Assembly (NCBI RefSeq): GCF_003721565.1
Contig: NZ_RJJE01000009.1
Span: forward strand, 682,001 to 746,000
Source: Rufibacter immobilis
GTDB lineage: Bacteria; Bacteroidota; Bacteroidia; Cytophagales; Hymenobacteraceae
DNA: 64,000 nucleotides
Direction: 5' to 3'
Each line of letters starts with the position of its first letter. Position 1 is the stretch's first letter. Position numbers and translations under genes: made by a program. Shown here piece after piece: positions 1-9,134 of this stretch. The notes beneath the pieces are model-generated. The model was not told the origin of the DNA. It saw only the letters and a program-made list of their open reading frames with translations, and searched no databases.

Positions 1-845
1 ATTTTACCGGCAATGTCCTGTTGGGTAGCTTTCTCAATGCCCTCCAGCCCCGGCGAGGAATTCACTTCCAGAATAAGCGGCCCGCGTTTAGATTGCAGCA
101 TGTCTACACCGGCCACGTCCAGCCCCAGAGACTTGGCAGCCATGAGCGCGGCGGCTTTCTCTGCGCGGGTAAGCTTAATGAGGCTGGCACTGCCGCCGCG
201 GTGCAGGTTAGACCTGAACTCGCCCTCTTTGCCCTGGCGCTTCATGGCGCCCACCACCTCGCCGTTCACCACAAACACACGTATGTCGGCGCCCTTGCTT
301 TCGGCAATGAACTCCTGCACAATGATACGGGCCTTGAGGTTGTGGAAGGCTTCAATCACAGACTCAGCGGCTTTCTGGGTTTCCGCGAGCACCACGCCCA
401 GACCTTGGGTACCTTCCAGCAACTTAATTACCAGCGGGGCACCGCCCACTTCCGTGATCAGTTCTTTGACTTGTTTGGAATAGTTGGTAAAGGCTGTCTT
501 GGGCATGCCCAGTCCCGCCCGTGCCATGATCTGGAGGCTGCGGAGTTTGTCTCTGGACCGCACAATAGACTGCGAGGCCACCACGCTTTTTACCTTCATC
601 ATCTCAAACTGGCGCACCACGGCCGTTCCGTAAAACGTAACCGAAGCCCCAATTCTGGGAATGATGGCATCTATGCCAGTAAGCAGTTCGCCTTTGTAGA
701 GAATATGCGGGTCGCCTTTCTCCATGACCAGGTCACAGCGCAAATGGTCAAGCACCACGGCCTCGTGCCCGCGCTGCTGGGCGGCTTCCACCAACCGGCG
801 GGTGGAATATAATTTGGGGTTGCGAGAAAGGATCGCAATTTTCAT
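1..845 (-). CDS. rimK: RimK-type ATP-grasp ligase (3' part cut by window edge)
   Basis: Reading leftward from the ATG at 845, about 281 codons are open and run off the window start, so the C-terminus is missing. The N-terminus [20 protein letters not shown] and the internal run of [33 protein letters not shown] and AGVDMLQS are typical of RimK. RimK is an ATP-grasp ligase that adds glutamate to the C-terminus of ribosomal protein S6 or makes related peptides. The start overlaps the stop of the upstream gene by ATGA (842-845), so the two are translationally coupled. A rimK next to a retropepsin-like (PF05618) gene is a familiar arrangement. The family is secure; the exact substrate is not known. 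Confidence 0.9.
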   Translation of the reverse strand, partial: MKIAILSRNPKLYSTRRLVEAAQQRGHEAVVLDHLRCDLVMEKGDPHILYKGELLTGIDAIIPRIGASVTFYGTAVVRQFEMMKVKSVVASQSIVRSRDKLRSLQIMARAGLGMPKTAFTNYSKQVKELITEVGGAPLVIKLLEGTQGLGVVLAETQKAAESVIEAFHNLKARIIVQEFIAESKGADIRVFVVNGEVVGAMKRQGKEGEFRSNLHRGGSASLIKLTRAEKAAALMAAKSLGLDVAGVDMLQSKRGPLILEVNSSPGLEGIEKATQQDIAGK

Positions 846-1336
846 AAGGGCGGATTCTTGGGTGAATTACTTTTTTTCCTGGTTTTGTTTTTGGCCTTGA
901 GCGACAGGTTTTTCCTGGACACGTCTACAATGAAACGTTTCCGGAGCAGCGTACGGCCCAAAAGGACCGGATATTTAAGGTCGCTGCGGTCTGAGAGGGA
1001 GAACTCTGTCTCTACCTCCTGCCCATGGATAAGAATCTTGGTACGGATAACGTAGCGTTCCTGTACATCGCCAAACGAACTTTTTACACTCCGCAGATCA
1101 AAATCTGTGAACTGGAACGCTTTGTGGTTGTAAGCCGGGTGGTTCTCGTCCAGGAGTTCAAAGTGGATGGCGCGTTGCCCGTTGGGTAAATCTACCTCCC
1201 GGATGTTGTTGCAGTGGATGGAGGAGGTGTAGGCCCCGGTGTCTACCTTGGCTTCTATCTCATACAGCTCCAACTCCGGGAAATCTACCATCTCCCTTCT
1301 CCCAATGATACTTTTTTCAGCACGGTCTTTCTTCAT
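842..1336 (-). CDS. ATP-dependent zinc protease family / retropepsin-like protein (RimB-like)
   Basis: This 164-residue protein belongs to the PF05618 family, historically called ATP-dependent zinc protease and structurally a retropepsin-like aspartic protease. The active-site-like motif [11 protein letters not shown] lies near residue 31 and [14 protein letters not shown] near the C-terminus; the last ~20 residues are Lys/Arg/Asn-rich. No signal peptide is visible, so it is probably cytoplasmic. It overlaps rimK by four bases, which suggests joint action, perhaps trimming or regulating RimK-added tails (inference). The length is normal for the family. Confidence 0.85.
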   Translation of the reverse strand: MKKDRAEKSIIGRREMVDFPELELYEIEAKVDTGAYTSSIHCNNIREVDLPNGQRAIHFELLDENHPAYNHKAFQFTDFDLRSVKSSFGDVQERYVIRTKILIHGQEVETEFSLSDRSDLKYPVLLGRTLLRKRFIVDVSRKNLSLKAKNKTRKKSNSPKNPPL

Positions 1337-1392
1337 ATGCCAATGCTTAGCTGTTTTTGAGCCAATTTGTGAAAAAGAAGCCAGAAACGGAA

Positions 1393-2604
1393 TTACTTGT
1401 TGCCGGTGTAGGTAATGCGGTAAATGGCATCGTTCATGTCATCAGAGACCAGCAGAGAGCCGTCTGGCATTACCTCCACGTCTACCGGGCGGCCCCATTC
1501 CTTGCCATTCTGCAGCCAACCGGCGGCAAACGGTACAAAACTGGACTTGCCCTGGGCATCGGTACGGAACAAGCTCACCCGGTACCCAATTTTCTCTGAA
1601 CGGTTCCAGGAGCCGTGCTCCGCAATGAAGATCTGGTTTTTATACATCTCCGGGAACATGTTGCCGGTATAGAACTCCATGCCCAAGGTACCGCCGTGTG
1701 GGTTCAGCTTCTGCACGGGCGCGGTGTAGTCGGCGCAGTTTTTCCCTTTGCCAAACTCAGGGTCTAGAGTCTCGCCGGCGTGGCAGAACGGGTACCCGAA
1801 GTGCATGCCCTTCTTAGGGGCGCGGTTCAGTTCATCTGGGGGCATGTTATCGCCCATGAGGTCACGGCCGTTGTCGGTGAACCAGAGCTCTTTGGTTTGC
1901 GGATGCCAGTCAAAGCCCACGGTATTGCGCACGCCGCTGGCAAACACCTCCAGGCCAGATCCGTCTGGGTTCATGCGGTTGATGGCTGCAAACACCGGTT
2001 CTTTTCTGAGGCAGATATTACAAGGCGCCCCCACCGGCACATACAGCTTATCATCTGGCCCAAAGGCGATGTATTTCCAGCCGTGGTGTTCTTCGGTAGG
2101 GAATTTATCATAAATGACTTTGGGCGCAGGCGGGTTCTTCAGGTTCTCCGCGATGTTGTCATAGCGGGTAATGCGGCTGATCTCAGCTACGTACAGCGCC
2201 CCGTTGCGCAGCGCTACGCCGTTGGGCATTTTAAGGCCGGAGGCAATGGTAATGATTTCGTCTACTTTGCCGTCTTTGTTTTTGTCTGGCAAGGCGTACA
2301 CGCTGCCCTTATCGCGGGAGCCCACATAGAGGGTACCGTCTGGCCCCAGAGCCATGGAACGGGCGTTTACCACGTTGCGGGCGTAATAGCTGATCTGGAA
2401 GCCATCTGGTAATGTGATCTTGGCCAGGTCAGCATCGGTGGCAGGCTGCTCGGTTACTTCTTCTGAAACCGTGTCTTGGGCGGCGGCGGAGGTACGCTCC
2501 CCCTCCTCCTGGGCATCTGGTTTACCAGAGTTAGACGAACAAGCCAGTTGGCCCAAGAGCACCAGCAGGCTGGCCCCCATTTTTAGAGATAAAGGAAATT
2601 TCAT
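1393..2604 (-). CDS. PQQ-dependent sugar dehydrogenase-like lipoprotein (sorbosone dehydrogenase family)
   Basis: The 403-residue product starts with a lipoprotein signal (hydrophobic [10 protein letters not shown], Cys near residue 22), then a low-complexity Ser/Glu/Thr linker, then a beta-propeller of the glucose/sorbosone dehydrogenase type. Diagnostic pieces are LPDGFQISYYARNVVNARSM, GLKMPNGVALRNGALYVAE, GVRNTVGFDWHP, GELWFTDNGRD-like WFTDNGRDLMGDNMPPDELN, IAEHGSWNRS and the closing DGSLLVSDDMNDAIYRI. Such proteins act in the periplasm or at the outer membrane and may oxidise sugars or aldehydes with PQQ. No PQQ synthesis gene is in view, so substrate and cofactor use are uncertain. It stands alone, with about 55 bp to the upstream Zn-protease-like gene. 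Confidence 0.85.
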   Translation of the reverse strand: MKFPLSLKMGASLLVLLGQLACSSNSGKPDAQEEGERTSAAAQDTVSEEVTEQPATDADLAKITLPDGFQISYYARNVVNARSMALGPDGTLYVGSRDKGSVYALPDKNKDGKVDEIITIASGLKMPNGVALRNGALYVAEISRITRYDNIAENLKNPPAPKVIYDKFPTEEHHGWKYIAFGPDDKLYVPVGAPCNICLRKEPVFAAINRMNPDGSGLEVFASGVRNTVGFDWHPQTKELWFTDNGRDLMGDNMPPDELNRAPKKGMHFGYPFCHAGETLDPEFGKGKNCADYTAPVQKLNPHGGTLGMEFYTGNMFPEMYKNQIFIAEHGSWNRSEKIGYRVSLFRTDAQGKSSFVPFAAGWLQNGKEWGRPVDVEVMPDGSLLVSDDMNDAIYRITYTGNK

Positions 2605-2735
2605 AGTGTTAGATTGTACTGTGTCTAGGTAGCAGAGAAGCTCCCGCCGCCAATTAGGCGCATCTAGCTCTGACCCGTTCTGGCAAAACTACGCTTAAAA
2701 CGGAACTCTCCCTTAAGCGGTATACGCAAAGAAAC

Positions 2736-3551
2736 TCAGTTGGCTGTCTGGGAAGTACGGTGCTTCCGGAGCCAGGTAGCTACCGTGTACAGCAAATTGG
2801 TGTGCCCGGTCTGCAACACCACCAGTTTATGCCGTTTTAAAGCGCTCAGGAATACCTGCAGCCGTTTCTGGGAGATGATCTGGTCATATTTCCCCAGGAA
2901 GATGGTAACCTGGATATTACTCTGGTTCAGGAGCCGCACTATGCTGCGGGTATCAAAGGTAAGTTTGCTGAAACCGGTCCAGCTGCGGTACACGCGCAGG
3001 CGCTTCTGGGGCGAGTCCATCTGCCAGTTGGCAAATTTAACCAACCCCGAGTTGACCCACTGTCTGCGTTCCAGCCAGCTAAGGGTCTTGAAAAAGCGGG
3101 TAGGCCGCAAAACAATACGTTTGAACAACCCCTGCAACCAGCCTGGGTAGGTGGCGATGCTGTAGAGCAGATGCGTTCTGATGCCGTCTGGGGCAATCAG
3201 GTACAATTCATCCATCTGCGCATGGAACCTCTCCAGCACCGTAAGCGCGAACTTACCGCCCATGCTGAACGCCATCACCGAGAACCGGTTTATTTCCTCC
3301 CTGGCCAGCAGTTCCTGGATAAACTCCTGCAGTTTCTTCTTAGACAGCGGCAGGTCTGCTTTGCTCAAGGTGCTTTGCCCATGGAAGAAAAGATCAACGG
3401 CATAAACGGTATACTCTGGGTGCAGGGTACGCGCCATGGCATCATAATAATGCCCCTCCTGCCCGTATCCATGAAACGCCAGCAGCGCCTTAGGCCCGTT
3501 GCCCATGACACGGTAATGCAGTTTGGAAGATTTCAGCTGGATGGTGGGCAC
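2736..3551 (-). CDS. alpha/beta hydrolase
   Basis: A 271-residue alpha/beta-hydrolase-fold protein with no signal peptide. The oxyanion-hole motif LLAFHGYGQEG is at about residues 23-33, the nucleophile elbow FSMGG places Ser96, and KYDQII (Asp223) and TGHTN (His250) complete a plausible catalytic triad. The middle section (about 125-200) is an aromatic, basic lid. Family members cleave esters, thioesters or lactones; nothing here shows the substrate. A repeat copy (3608-3647) separates it from the upstream GH20 gene, so it is probably transcribed on its own. Confidence 0.85.
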   Translation of the reverse strand: MPTIQLKSSKLHYRVMGNGPKALLAFHGYGQEGHYYDAMARTLHPEYTVYAVDLFFHGQSTLSKADLPLSKKKLQEFIQELLAREEINRFSVMAFSMGGKFALTVLERFHAQMDELYLIAPDGIRTHLLYSIATYPGWLQGLFKRIVLRPTRFFKTLSWLERRQWVNSGLVKFANWQMDSPQKRLRVYRSWTGFSKLTFDTRSIVRLLNQSNIQVTIFLGKYDQIISQKRLQVFLSALKRHKLVVLQTGHTNLLYTVATWLRKHRTSQTAN

Positions 3552-3607
3552 AGTTCTTTCGCTTTCAGATGGAAAATTACCTTTTACGTTTATCTGCAGA
3601 TGAAAAG

Positions 3608-3647
3608 CCGTTTAGGGGCTGCTTTTCTAAAAACAGCCCCTAAACGG
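3608..3647. repeat. intergenic palindromic repeat, copy 1 (symmetric)
   Basis: Arms CCGTTTAGGGGCTG and CAGCCCCTAAACGG are exact complements around a 12-base A/T-rich centre. It lies between two minus-strand genes and could end transcription of the GH20 gene. Confidence 0.9.
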
Positions 3648-3720
3648 TTAGGTAGATAAATTTTATTCAGGCCGATTTCATCACTCCTAAAGACCAGGAG
3701 CAAACACGGATAGCGAGTAC

Positions 3721-6285
3721 TTACTTGTTCTCCACCGTGGTTACCCTACTCATGCGTCCGGCGGGGTCAAACACAGCTAGTTTAATGGTTCCTTTCTGCG
3801 CGATGGGGCCTGTGTAGATTTTGCTTTTGGCCGTGGGTACTTCCCCGTTGGTAGTGTACCGGATGGTCATGCCCGGCAGCTGCACATTGGCCAGTACCTC
3901 CCCGTTCTGCACCACGGCCCCTGCCGTAGGAATGCGGTAGTTGAAGCCGCCCGCGTAGTAGTTCAACCTAGGCAGCTCGCGTTTGCCCAGCACGTTCACA
4001 AAAGCAGACCAGGCTTGCGCGTAGGCGGCTTTGCTTTGCGCCGACTCCGGGTTAGAAGCCCAGGCAGGATCCGGTGACCAGGCTCTCTCCGCTAACCCCA
4101 GCAGCTTGGGCAACAGCATGTACTCAAACCGTTCTGGCGTAGTGACCATTTCGCTCCATAGTGGGGCTTGCAGACCTACAATATTGGCGCGGGCTTCGGG
4201 TCTGAGTTGCTCTTTGTCAGAGAAGGCGGCGGTAGAGGTGAGCGGCTGGTTGTCATCGTTTACCTTAATGCTCTTCATGTAGTCAAAAGGAATGAAATAG
4301 AACCCTTTGTCTACGTCTGTGTAGCCGCCCCAGTACAGGCCGGGCTCATCGTATTCCTTCTGGTAAGCGAGGTCCAGGTAATAGTGGCTCACATTGGTCA
4401 AGACTACTTTATACCCAGCGTTGGCCATGCGGTACGGCAGATCTAGGTTGGCGCCCTGGTTGTTCCAGACATCTACGTGGAAATTCTCTTTCACGAAGTC
4501 TGGGTTGGCCACGTAGCTCAGTTTCCCGTTCGTTCTCACCTTGCTGAGGCCCACTTCCTCCCAACCGGACAGGTAAAGGCTCCGCGCCTTCAGCATGTCA
4601 TTCAATTTCCCGAAGAAATAGTACCACAGGTCATCAATGGTTTTCACCTTAGAATCTTTAGCCATCAACTGCTGCACCACCGGCGATTTTTCCCAGACCC
4701 CTCTGGGCACTTCATCGCCCCCGAAGTGGATGGTACTGATGGGCGCTCCGGCTTCTTTGTACATGGCCAGCAGCTCATCGGTCACTTTTTCCAGGAAGTT
4801 GTAGGTAGACGGCAGCGCCACGTTCATAACGTTGTCATTGAAGTACTGCACAGAGCGGTACACCGATTGGTCGTTCAGATCGCGGAGCAGATACTGTTCG
4901 GCCTCGGCTTTCTTGCCTTCCTTCATGAGGCGCTCGTAGCGGGCATCCATAGACTTGATGGCGGCGCGGGCGTGGCCGGGCGTTTCTACCTCGGGAATTA
5001 CTCTGATGTGGCGATCGCGGGCGTATTTCAGGATCTCCACAAAATCAGCTTTGGTATAAAAGCCGCTGCCGCTGCTCTTGTCTACCTCGGGCCCGGAACC
5101 GTAAGACGGTTGCAGGAAGTTCTTCTCGCCCTCTGAATGCCCTCTGCGGCCGCCTACCTGCGTCAGTTCCGGTAAGCCGGGAATCTCAATGCGCCAGCCT
5201 TCGTCGTCGTTCAGGTGGAAATGCAGCACGTTCAGTTTGTAGAGCGCCATGAGGTCCAGCACTTTCAGCACTTGGGCCTTCTTCTGGAAATTGCGGGCCA
5301 CATCCATCATGAACGCCCGGTGCCCGAACCTGGGCTCGTCTTTCACCTGCACTCCCGGTACCGCCACGGAAGTCTGCTTGCTGGCCAAGGCCGAAGCCGG
5401 TAGCAGCGACTGTAAAGACTGCGTGCCGTAGAAAGCACCCGCCGGGCCGGAGGCCGAGATCACAATTTCCTGCGGGCTAACCGTTAACTCATAGGCCTCG
5501 GGCCCGAGTCCTTCTTTCTTCTGCAAGCGGATAGCCTTTCCCGCGCCCGAGGTTTTCACTTCCGGCTTTTTCCCAAAAATGGTGTTCAGGCGGGTGGCCA
5601 GCAAGGACGCTTCACGTTGGAATGCCTGATCTGCTACCACCGGAACAGCCTCCGTAAGGGCAAAGGCTTGTCCGGTTTCTTTGTACTGCGCCGGCGTAGG
5701 AAACACTTTGGTAAGCTCATTGGCCGGCACGTCTTTTATACCGCTGTTGCGGCCGTAAATGTCTTGGGGGGTAGTCCAGCCCACCATGTTCTTGGAGGGT
5801 TTAATGATTTGGTTCTGGACGGTGTAGCCCTTGGATTTGTCTTTGTCCCAGACCAGGTAAAACCCTCTGGGTGCTCTTGATTCATTCACAATCTGTCCGG
5901 CAGCCACCAACTCCACTCTTAACGTTTCCCCGGCCGCCAATTCTTTGAACCCGGTGGTGGGCATTAGCTTGAGGTAATCTCCGTTGATAGGTTCTATTTG
6001 GATAGGGGCATTGGAGTCTTTCGGCTTGAAAGAAGGCGTGCCGTGGAAATAGATGGTCCAGCCGGTGGCGGGCAACGGAGATTTTCCCGTGTTTTTGAAC
6101 GTAAGTACGGAGAGCGTCTGGTTCTTGCCCTGGTGTTTTTCCTCTACCACTTCCCAGGTTAAGGCTACGGGGGCATCGGCACTGTTTTCAGCAGCGGCTT
6201 TGGTTGGCTCTTTTTTGGTTTGGGCGGTTGAACAGATGGAAAGGAAACTAAGGAAAGCAACAAGGAGGTGTTTCATAGGGGACAT
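3721..6285 (-). CDS. beta-N-acetylhexosaminidase, GH20 (secreted, multidomain)
   Basis: An 854-residue secreted glycoside hydrolase. A signal peptide is present (MKHLLVAFLSFLSICSTAQ; the true start may be this Met, three codons in, at 6276). Then come a CHB_HEX-like carbohydrate-binding domain (about 40-170), a GH20b domain (about 190-325), the GH20 barrel (about 330-740) and a small C-terminal Fn3/CHB_HEX_C-like domain. The Asp-Glu pair of substrate-assisted catalysis is in FGGDEVP near residue 521; FHLNDDEGWRIEIPGLPELT and VIPEVETPGHARAAI are further family blocks. It would remove terminal beta-GlcNAc/GalNAc from chitobiose, glycans or peptidoglycan fragments in the periplasm or outside. 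The layout resembles chitobiases. It stands alone, flanked by palindromic repeats on both sides. Confidence 0.93.
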   Translation of the reverse strand: MSPMKHLLVAFLSFLSICSTAQTKKEPTKAAAENSADAPVALTWEVVEEKHQGKNQTLSVLTFKNTGKSPLPATGWTIYFHGTPSFKPKDSNAPIQIEPINGDYLKLMPTTGFKELAAGETLRVELVAAGQIVNESRAPRGFYLVWDKDKSKGYTVQNQIIKPSKNMVGWTTPQDIYGRNSGIKDVPANELTKVFPTPAQYKETGQAFALTEAVPVVADQAFQREASLLATRLNTIFGKKPEVKTSGAGKAIRLQKKEGLGPEAYELTVSPQEIVISASGPAGAFYGTQSLQSLLPASALASKQTSVAVPGVQVKDEPRFGHRAFMMDVARNFQKKAQVLKVLDLMALYKLNVLHFHLNDDEGWRIEIPGLPELTQVGGRRGHSEGEKNFLQPSYGSGPEVDKSSGSGFYTKADFVEILKYARDRHIRVIPEVETPGHARAAIKSMDARYERLMKEGKKAEAEQYLLRDLNDQSVYRSVQYFNDNVMNVALPSTYNFLEKVTDELLAMYKEAGAPISTIHFGGDEVPRGVWEKSPVVQQLMAKDSKVKTIDDLWYYFFGKLNDMLKARSLYLSGWEEVGLSKVRTNGKLSYVANPDFVKENFHVDVWNNQGANLDLPYRMANAGYKVVLTNVSHYYLDLAYQKEYDEPGLYWGGYTDVDKGFYFIPFDYMKSIKVNDDNQPLTSTAAFSDKEQLRPEARANIVGLQAPLWSEMVTTPERFEYMLLPKLLGLAERAWSPDPAWASNPESAQSKAAYAQAWSAFVNVLGKRELPRLNYYAGGFNYRIPTAGAVVQNGEVLANVQLPGMTIRYTTNGEVPTAKSKIYTGPIAQKGTIKLAVFDPAGRMSRVTTVENK

Positions 6286-6447
6286 TTCTTTTAAACAAGA
6301 AGGGCCATGCCCAACAGTTGTTCAGCTTAGGGCTTCTTGTTCAGCACACAACATAGTTTGAGCGCTAAATATATTACAACCCCACGACTTTCCGGTTCTA
6401 ATAACCGCTTTATCTCCTGTTTAAAGACAAAGCCACCTGAAACACGT

Positions 6448-6493
6448 GAGCCGTTTAGGGGCTGTTTTTGGAAAAACAGCCCCTAAACGGCTC
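6448..6493. repeat. intergenic palindromic repeat, copy 2 (perfect palindrome)
   Basis: A perfect 46-base palindrome from GAGCCGTTTAGGGG to CCCCTAAACGGCTC with GG at the centre. It lies downstream of the DUF502 gene and upstream of GH20, both minus strand, so it could act as a terminator. Confidence 0.92.
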
Positions 6494-6545
6494 GCATGTT
6501 CTAACTAGAATATAGCTGATGGTGCTTACCCCCAGACCACCGGAA

Positions 6546-7088
6546 TTACAGCTTTGACACCCCGCCAGACACCACAAACTTCATAACTTCACTGCTAGGG
6601 ATCTCCAGATACGTCACGTTCTCGCGGGCCACCAGAAAAAGCTCCCCGGAGAAGTTGTAGGAGTGCGGAAAATACACCGCCACTTTATCTGGGAGGTGCA
6701 CCGATTCCATGGTAAGTTGTGTCACGAAGCCCAACTTGTACGTATCATTATACTGGGTCATTTTCACCAGCACCGGCTGGTTAAACTTCTGGTTCTCGCC
6801 CACAAAGGCATCAAACAGATCTCTGAGTGAAGAATAGATCATGTTTACCAGCGGCAGGCGGCTCAAGATGCGCTCTGTAAGCACCAGAAACGGTTTCACA
6901 AAGAAAGACGACCCAATGAACCCTACCAGCGTGACCAAAGCGATAATGAGTAGCAGCCCTAACCCGGGGTACTTCAGCCAGAAGAGTTCATCCAGCCAAT
7001 TGATGATGGCCACAATGATGTATACCGTGAGGCTGATGGGAGCTACAATCAGGAAGCCGTTCAGGAAATAGCGTAAGAGTTTTTTCAT
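6546..7088 (-). CDS. DUF502 family membrane protein
   Basis: I chose the ATG at 7088 (MKKLLRYFLNGFLIVAPIS; 180 residues). The 13 codons upstream in frame overlap the terminator-like hairpin at 7102-7125. Two hydrophobic helices (about 8-30 and 45-70) are followed by the DUF502 signature region VNMIYSSLRDLFDAFVG and a soluble C-terminal part with VYFPHSYNFSGELFLV. The function of this widespread family is unknown; in plants the related COV proteins act in membrane trafficking. It is therefore an inner-membrane protein of unknown role. Confidence 0.88.
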   Translation of the reverse strand: MKKLLRYFLNGFLIVAPISLTVYIIVAIINWLDELFWLKYPGLGLLLIIALVTLVGFIGSSFFVKPFLVLTERILSRLPLVNMIYSSLRDLFDAFVGENQKFNQPVLVKMTQYNDTYKLGFVTQLTMESVHLPDKVAVYFPHSYNFSGELFLVARENVTYLEIPSSEVMKFVVSGGVSKL

Positions 7089-7101
7089 ACACAGAGAATG
7101 G

Positions 7102-7125
7102 GAAAGCCCCGTTGCCGGGGCTTTC
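7102..7125 (-). terminator. hairpin downstream of ispH
   Basis: A perfect 10-bp stem GAAAGCCCCG/CGGGGCTTTC around TTGC, between ispH and the DUF502 gene. The T tract on the minus strand is weak, so termination is likely but not certain. Confidence 0.6.
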
Positions 7126-7160
7126 AAATATACTGGTTTTCTAATGTTTTAGTTTAAGGA

Positions 7161-8054
7161 TTACACCGCTACCGGGTGCTGGGCCTGAATGGCGTCCGCC
7201 ACCTGTTGCATGAGCCACATGGGGGTAGACGTGGCGCCGCAGATGCCTACAGAACTGGCGTTCTTAAACCATTCCATGTCCAGTTCATCGGCGTTCTCCA
7301 CAAAATAGCTCTGTGGGTTCACCCGTTGGCACACCGCGTACAGGGCTTTTCCGTTAGAGCTTTTCTTGCCGCTTACAAAGATGACCACATCATGCTGTTG
7401 GGCAAACTTGTCTAGCTGCGGCTCGCGGTTGGAAACCTGACGGCAGATGCTGTCATTGGCGTCAAGTTCCAGTACCTCTATGCCGCTTGCCTTAACCGCT
7501 GCCACCCGCTCCTCAATAAGCTCTTTCATGCGGTAAAAGCCTTTGGTGCTCTTGGTGGTCTGGCTAAACAGGGTGATTGGCCGGGTATAGTCCAATTGGT
7601 CCAAGTCTTCCTCTGTGGTAATCACAACAGCCTCATTACCGGTTTGCCCGGCCAGGCCAATGACTTCGGCGTGGCCCTGCTGCCCGTACAGCACAATTTG
7701 TCCGTTGTGGCTTTTGGCAGAGTCATAGGCGTGTTTTACCCGGTTCTGCAGTTTCAGAACCACGGGGCAGGAAGCGTCTATCAGTTCCAGATTATTTTTG
7801 AGGGCCGTCTCGTACGTTTCAGGGGGCTCCCCGTGGGCTCTGATCAGGACTTTGCAGTCACGCAGTTCCTGGAGCTGTTCCCGGTCAATGATGCGCAACC
7901 CTTTGTTATACAAACGCTGCACTTCCATGCTGTTGTGCACAATATCTCCCAGGCAATACAATTCAGGTACTTCCTCCAGCTCATCTTCCGCCATCTGGAT
8001 GGCAAACTCCACTCCAAAACAATAGCCTGAATTCTTATCTATGGTTACGTTCAT
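7161..8054 (-). CDS. ispH: 4-hydroxy-3-methylbut-2-enyl diphosphate reductase
   Basis: The last enzyme of the MEP isoprenoid pathway: it reduces HMBPP to IPP and DMAPP using a [4Fe-4S] cluster. The cluster cysteines are visible in GYCFGV near the N-terminus, in DASCPVV and in DSICRQ. Other family blocks are IRAHGEPPE and ICGATSTPMWLMQQV. The frame is open 15 codons further upstream, but MNVTIDKNSGYCFGV starting at 8054 matches the family N-terminus (297 residues). Cytoplasmic. About 87 bp separate it from cmk upstream on the same strand, so the two may be co-transcribed, as is common in Bacteroidota. Confidence 0.95.
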   Translation of the reverse strand: MNVTIDKNSGYCFGVEFAIQMAEDELEEVPELYCLGDIVHNSMEVQRLYNKGLRIIDREQLQELRDCKVLIRAHGEPPETYETALKNNLELIDASCPVVLKLQNRVKHAYDSAKSHNGQIVLYGQQGHAEVIGLAGQTGNEAVVITTEEDLDQLDYTRPITLFSQTTKSTKGFYRMKELIEERVAAVKASGIEVLELDANDSICRQVSNREPQLDKFAQQHDVVIFVSGKKSSNGKALYAVCQRVNPQSYFVENADELDMEWFKNASSVGICGATSTPMWLMQQVADAIQAQHPVAV

Positions 8055-8141
8055 ATAAAAGACACGAGTTCTAGTGTAAGTACAGAGCACCTCCCCCACA
8101 TGGGGAGACGTTTCTGTTTACTCTCTTTCTTAACAATCTGT

Positions 8142-8837
8142 TTAGTCAGCGAGTTCTTTTTGCAGTAAGGCAGAGGCCACTAAATCCAGCACGAAATCTA
8201 CCTGCTCGTCAATGGTGATGTGGGACGTATCCAGCAGATGGGCGTCTTCGGCGCGGCGCAGCGGGCTTTCGGCGCGGGTAGAATCAATATGGTCCCGCTT
8301 CTGCAGGTTCTCCACAATCTCATCATACGGCACCAGTTGGCCTTTCTCCAGCAACTCTTCCTGGCGGCGTTTGGCGCGGGTCTCCACATCGGCGGTCATG
8401 AACACTTTCACCTCGGCATCTGGGAAAACGGCGGTGCCAATGTCGCGGCCATCCATCACAATACCCCGGCGCTTGCCCATTTTCTTCTGCTCGGCCACCA
8501 TGGCGTGCCGCACAGGAGCCAGCACGCTTACCTCGCTCACTTTCTCGGAGATGTACATCTTCCTGATTTCGTCTTCCACGTTCAGGCCGTTCAGGAACAC
8601 TTCATTGCGGCCGGTTTTAGGATTTCTATGGAAGGTAACCTCAATGTTATCTAACGCTTCCTGCACTTTCTTAGGGTTGGTGAGGTCAACGTAATGCTCC
8701 AGGAAATAGAGGGTAACGGCCCGGTACATGGCGCCGGTGTCTATGTACGCGTAGCCCAGTTCTTGGGCCACTTGCTTGGCGGTGGTGCTTTTGCCGCACG
8801 AAGAGTGCCCGTCAAGGGCTACAACAATCTTCTTCAT
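8142..8837 (-). CDS. cmk: cytidylate kinase
   Basis: A 231-residue (d)CMP kinase that turns CMP/dCMP plus ATP into the diphosphates. The P-loop is GHSSCGKST near residue 10, followed by YIDTGAMYRAVTLYF, the CMP-site MDGRDIGTAVFPDAEVKVFM and the lid/R-rich REESPLRRAEDA-type region RAESPLRRAEDA. The length is standard. It is cytoplasmic and lies just upstream of ispH on the minus strand. Confidence 0.95.
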   Translation of the reverse strand: MKKIVVALDGHSSCGKSTTAKQVAQELGYAYIDTGAMYRAVTLYFLEHYVDLTNPKKVQEALDNIEVTFHRNPKTGRNEVFLNGLNVEDEIRKMYISEKVSEVSVLAPVRHAMVAEQKKMGKRRGIVMDGRDIGTAVFPDAEVKVFMTADVETRAKRRQEELLEKGQLVPYDEIVENLQKRDHIDSTRAESPLRRAEDAHLLDTSHITIDEQVDFVLDLVASALLQKELAD

Positions 8838-8861
8838 ACCAGTGCCTTAGGGTAATTTGGA

Positions 8862-9029
8862 TTAGCAATCTTTGGTAGGGCAGGGAATTCCCTTGCCCGA
8901 GCGCTGTTGGCGCTGGAAACTTTTGGTTTTCTTACTCAAGGACGTGGATTTACGCGTACAGGCCGGGCTTACCGCTCCCAGCAGCAAGCACCACAGCAAC
9001 CCTAGGGAAAAAATCTTTCTCAAAACCAT
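8862..9029 (-). CDS. small putative lipoprotein / secreted peptide (hypothetical)
   Basis: A 55-residue reading frame from the ATG at 9029 that I do not recognise. It begins MVLRKIFSLGLLWCLLLGAV, a good signal or lipoprotein-type helix, with a possible lipobox ending at the Cys of SPACTRK. The rest is short, Lys/Arg/Ser-rich and ends PCPTKDC. A Bacteroidota-type -7 box (TATCTTTG on the minus strand, 9042-9049) sits just upstream and would give a very short leader. An upstream TTG (9044) falls inside that box, so the ATG is preferred. Small Cys-containing lipoproteins of this shape are common in the group, but this may still be a chance frame. Confidence 0.5.
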   Translation of the reverse strand: MVLRKIFSLGLLWCLLLGAVSPACTRKSTSLSKKTKSFQRQQRSGKGIPCPTKDC

Positions 9030-9041
9030 TAACTTTGACGG

Positions 9042-9049
9042 CAAAGATA
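9042..9049 (-). promoter_or_regulatory. possible -7 promoter box (TAnnTTTG type)
   Basis: The minus-strand sequence TATCTTTG matches the Bacteroidota sigma-70 -7 consensus TAnnTTTG and lies 12 bases upstream of the small ORF start at 9029. No clear -33 element was confirmed. Confidence 0.4.
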
Positions 9050-9091
9050 CACGTATTCTGCCGGAACCGCTACGGGTTTTTACGCACCCGT

Positions 9092-9131
9092 CTGTTTCCG
9101 GCCTATTTTTTCAAAAACACCTCAGAAACGC
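9092..9131 (+). repeat. intergenic repeat, copy 3 (asymmetric, diverged)
   Basis: CTGTTTCCGGCC, then a T-run/A-run centre, then CAGAAACGC. It resembles the asymmetric subfamily and ends three bases before the ade ATG at 9135. It is diverged, so membership is probable rather than certain. Confidence 0.6.
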
Positions 9132-9134
9132 ACC

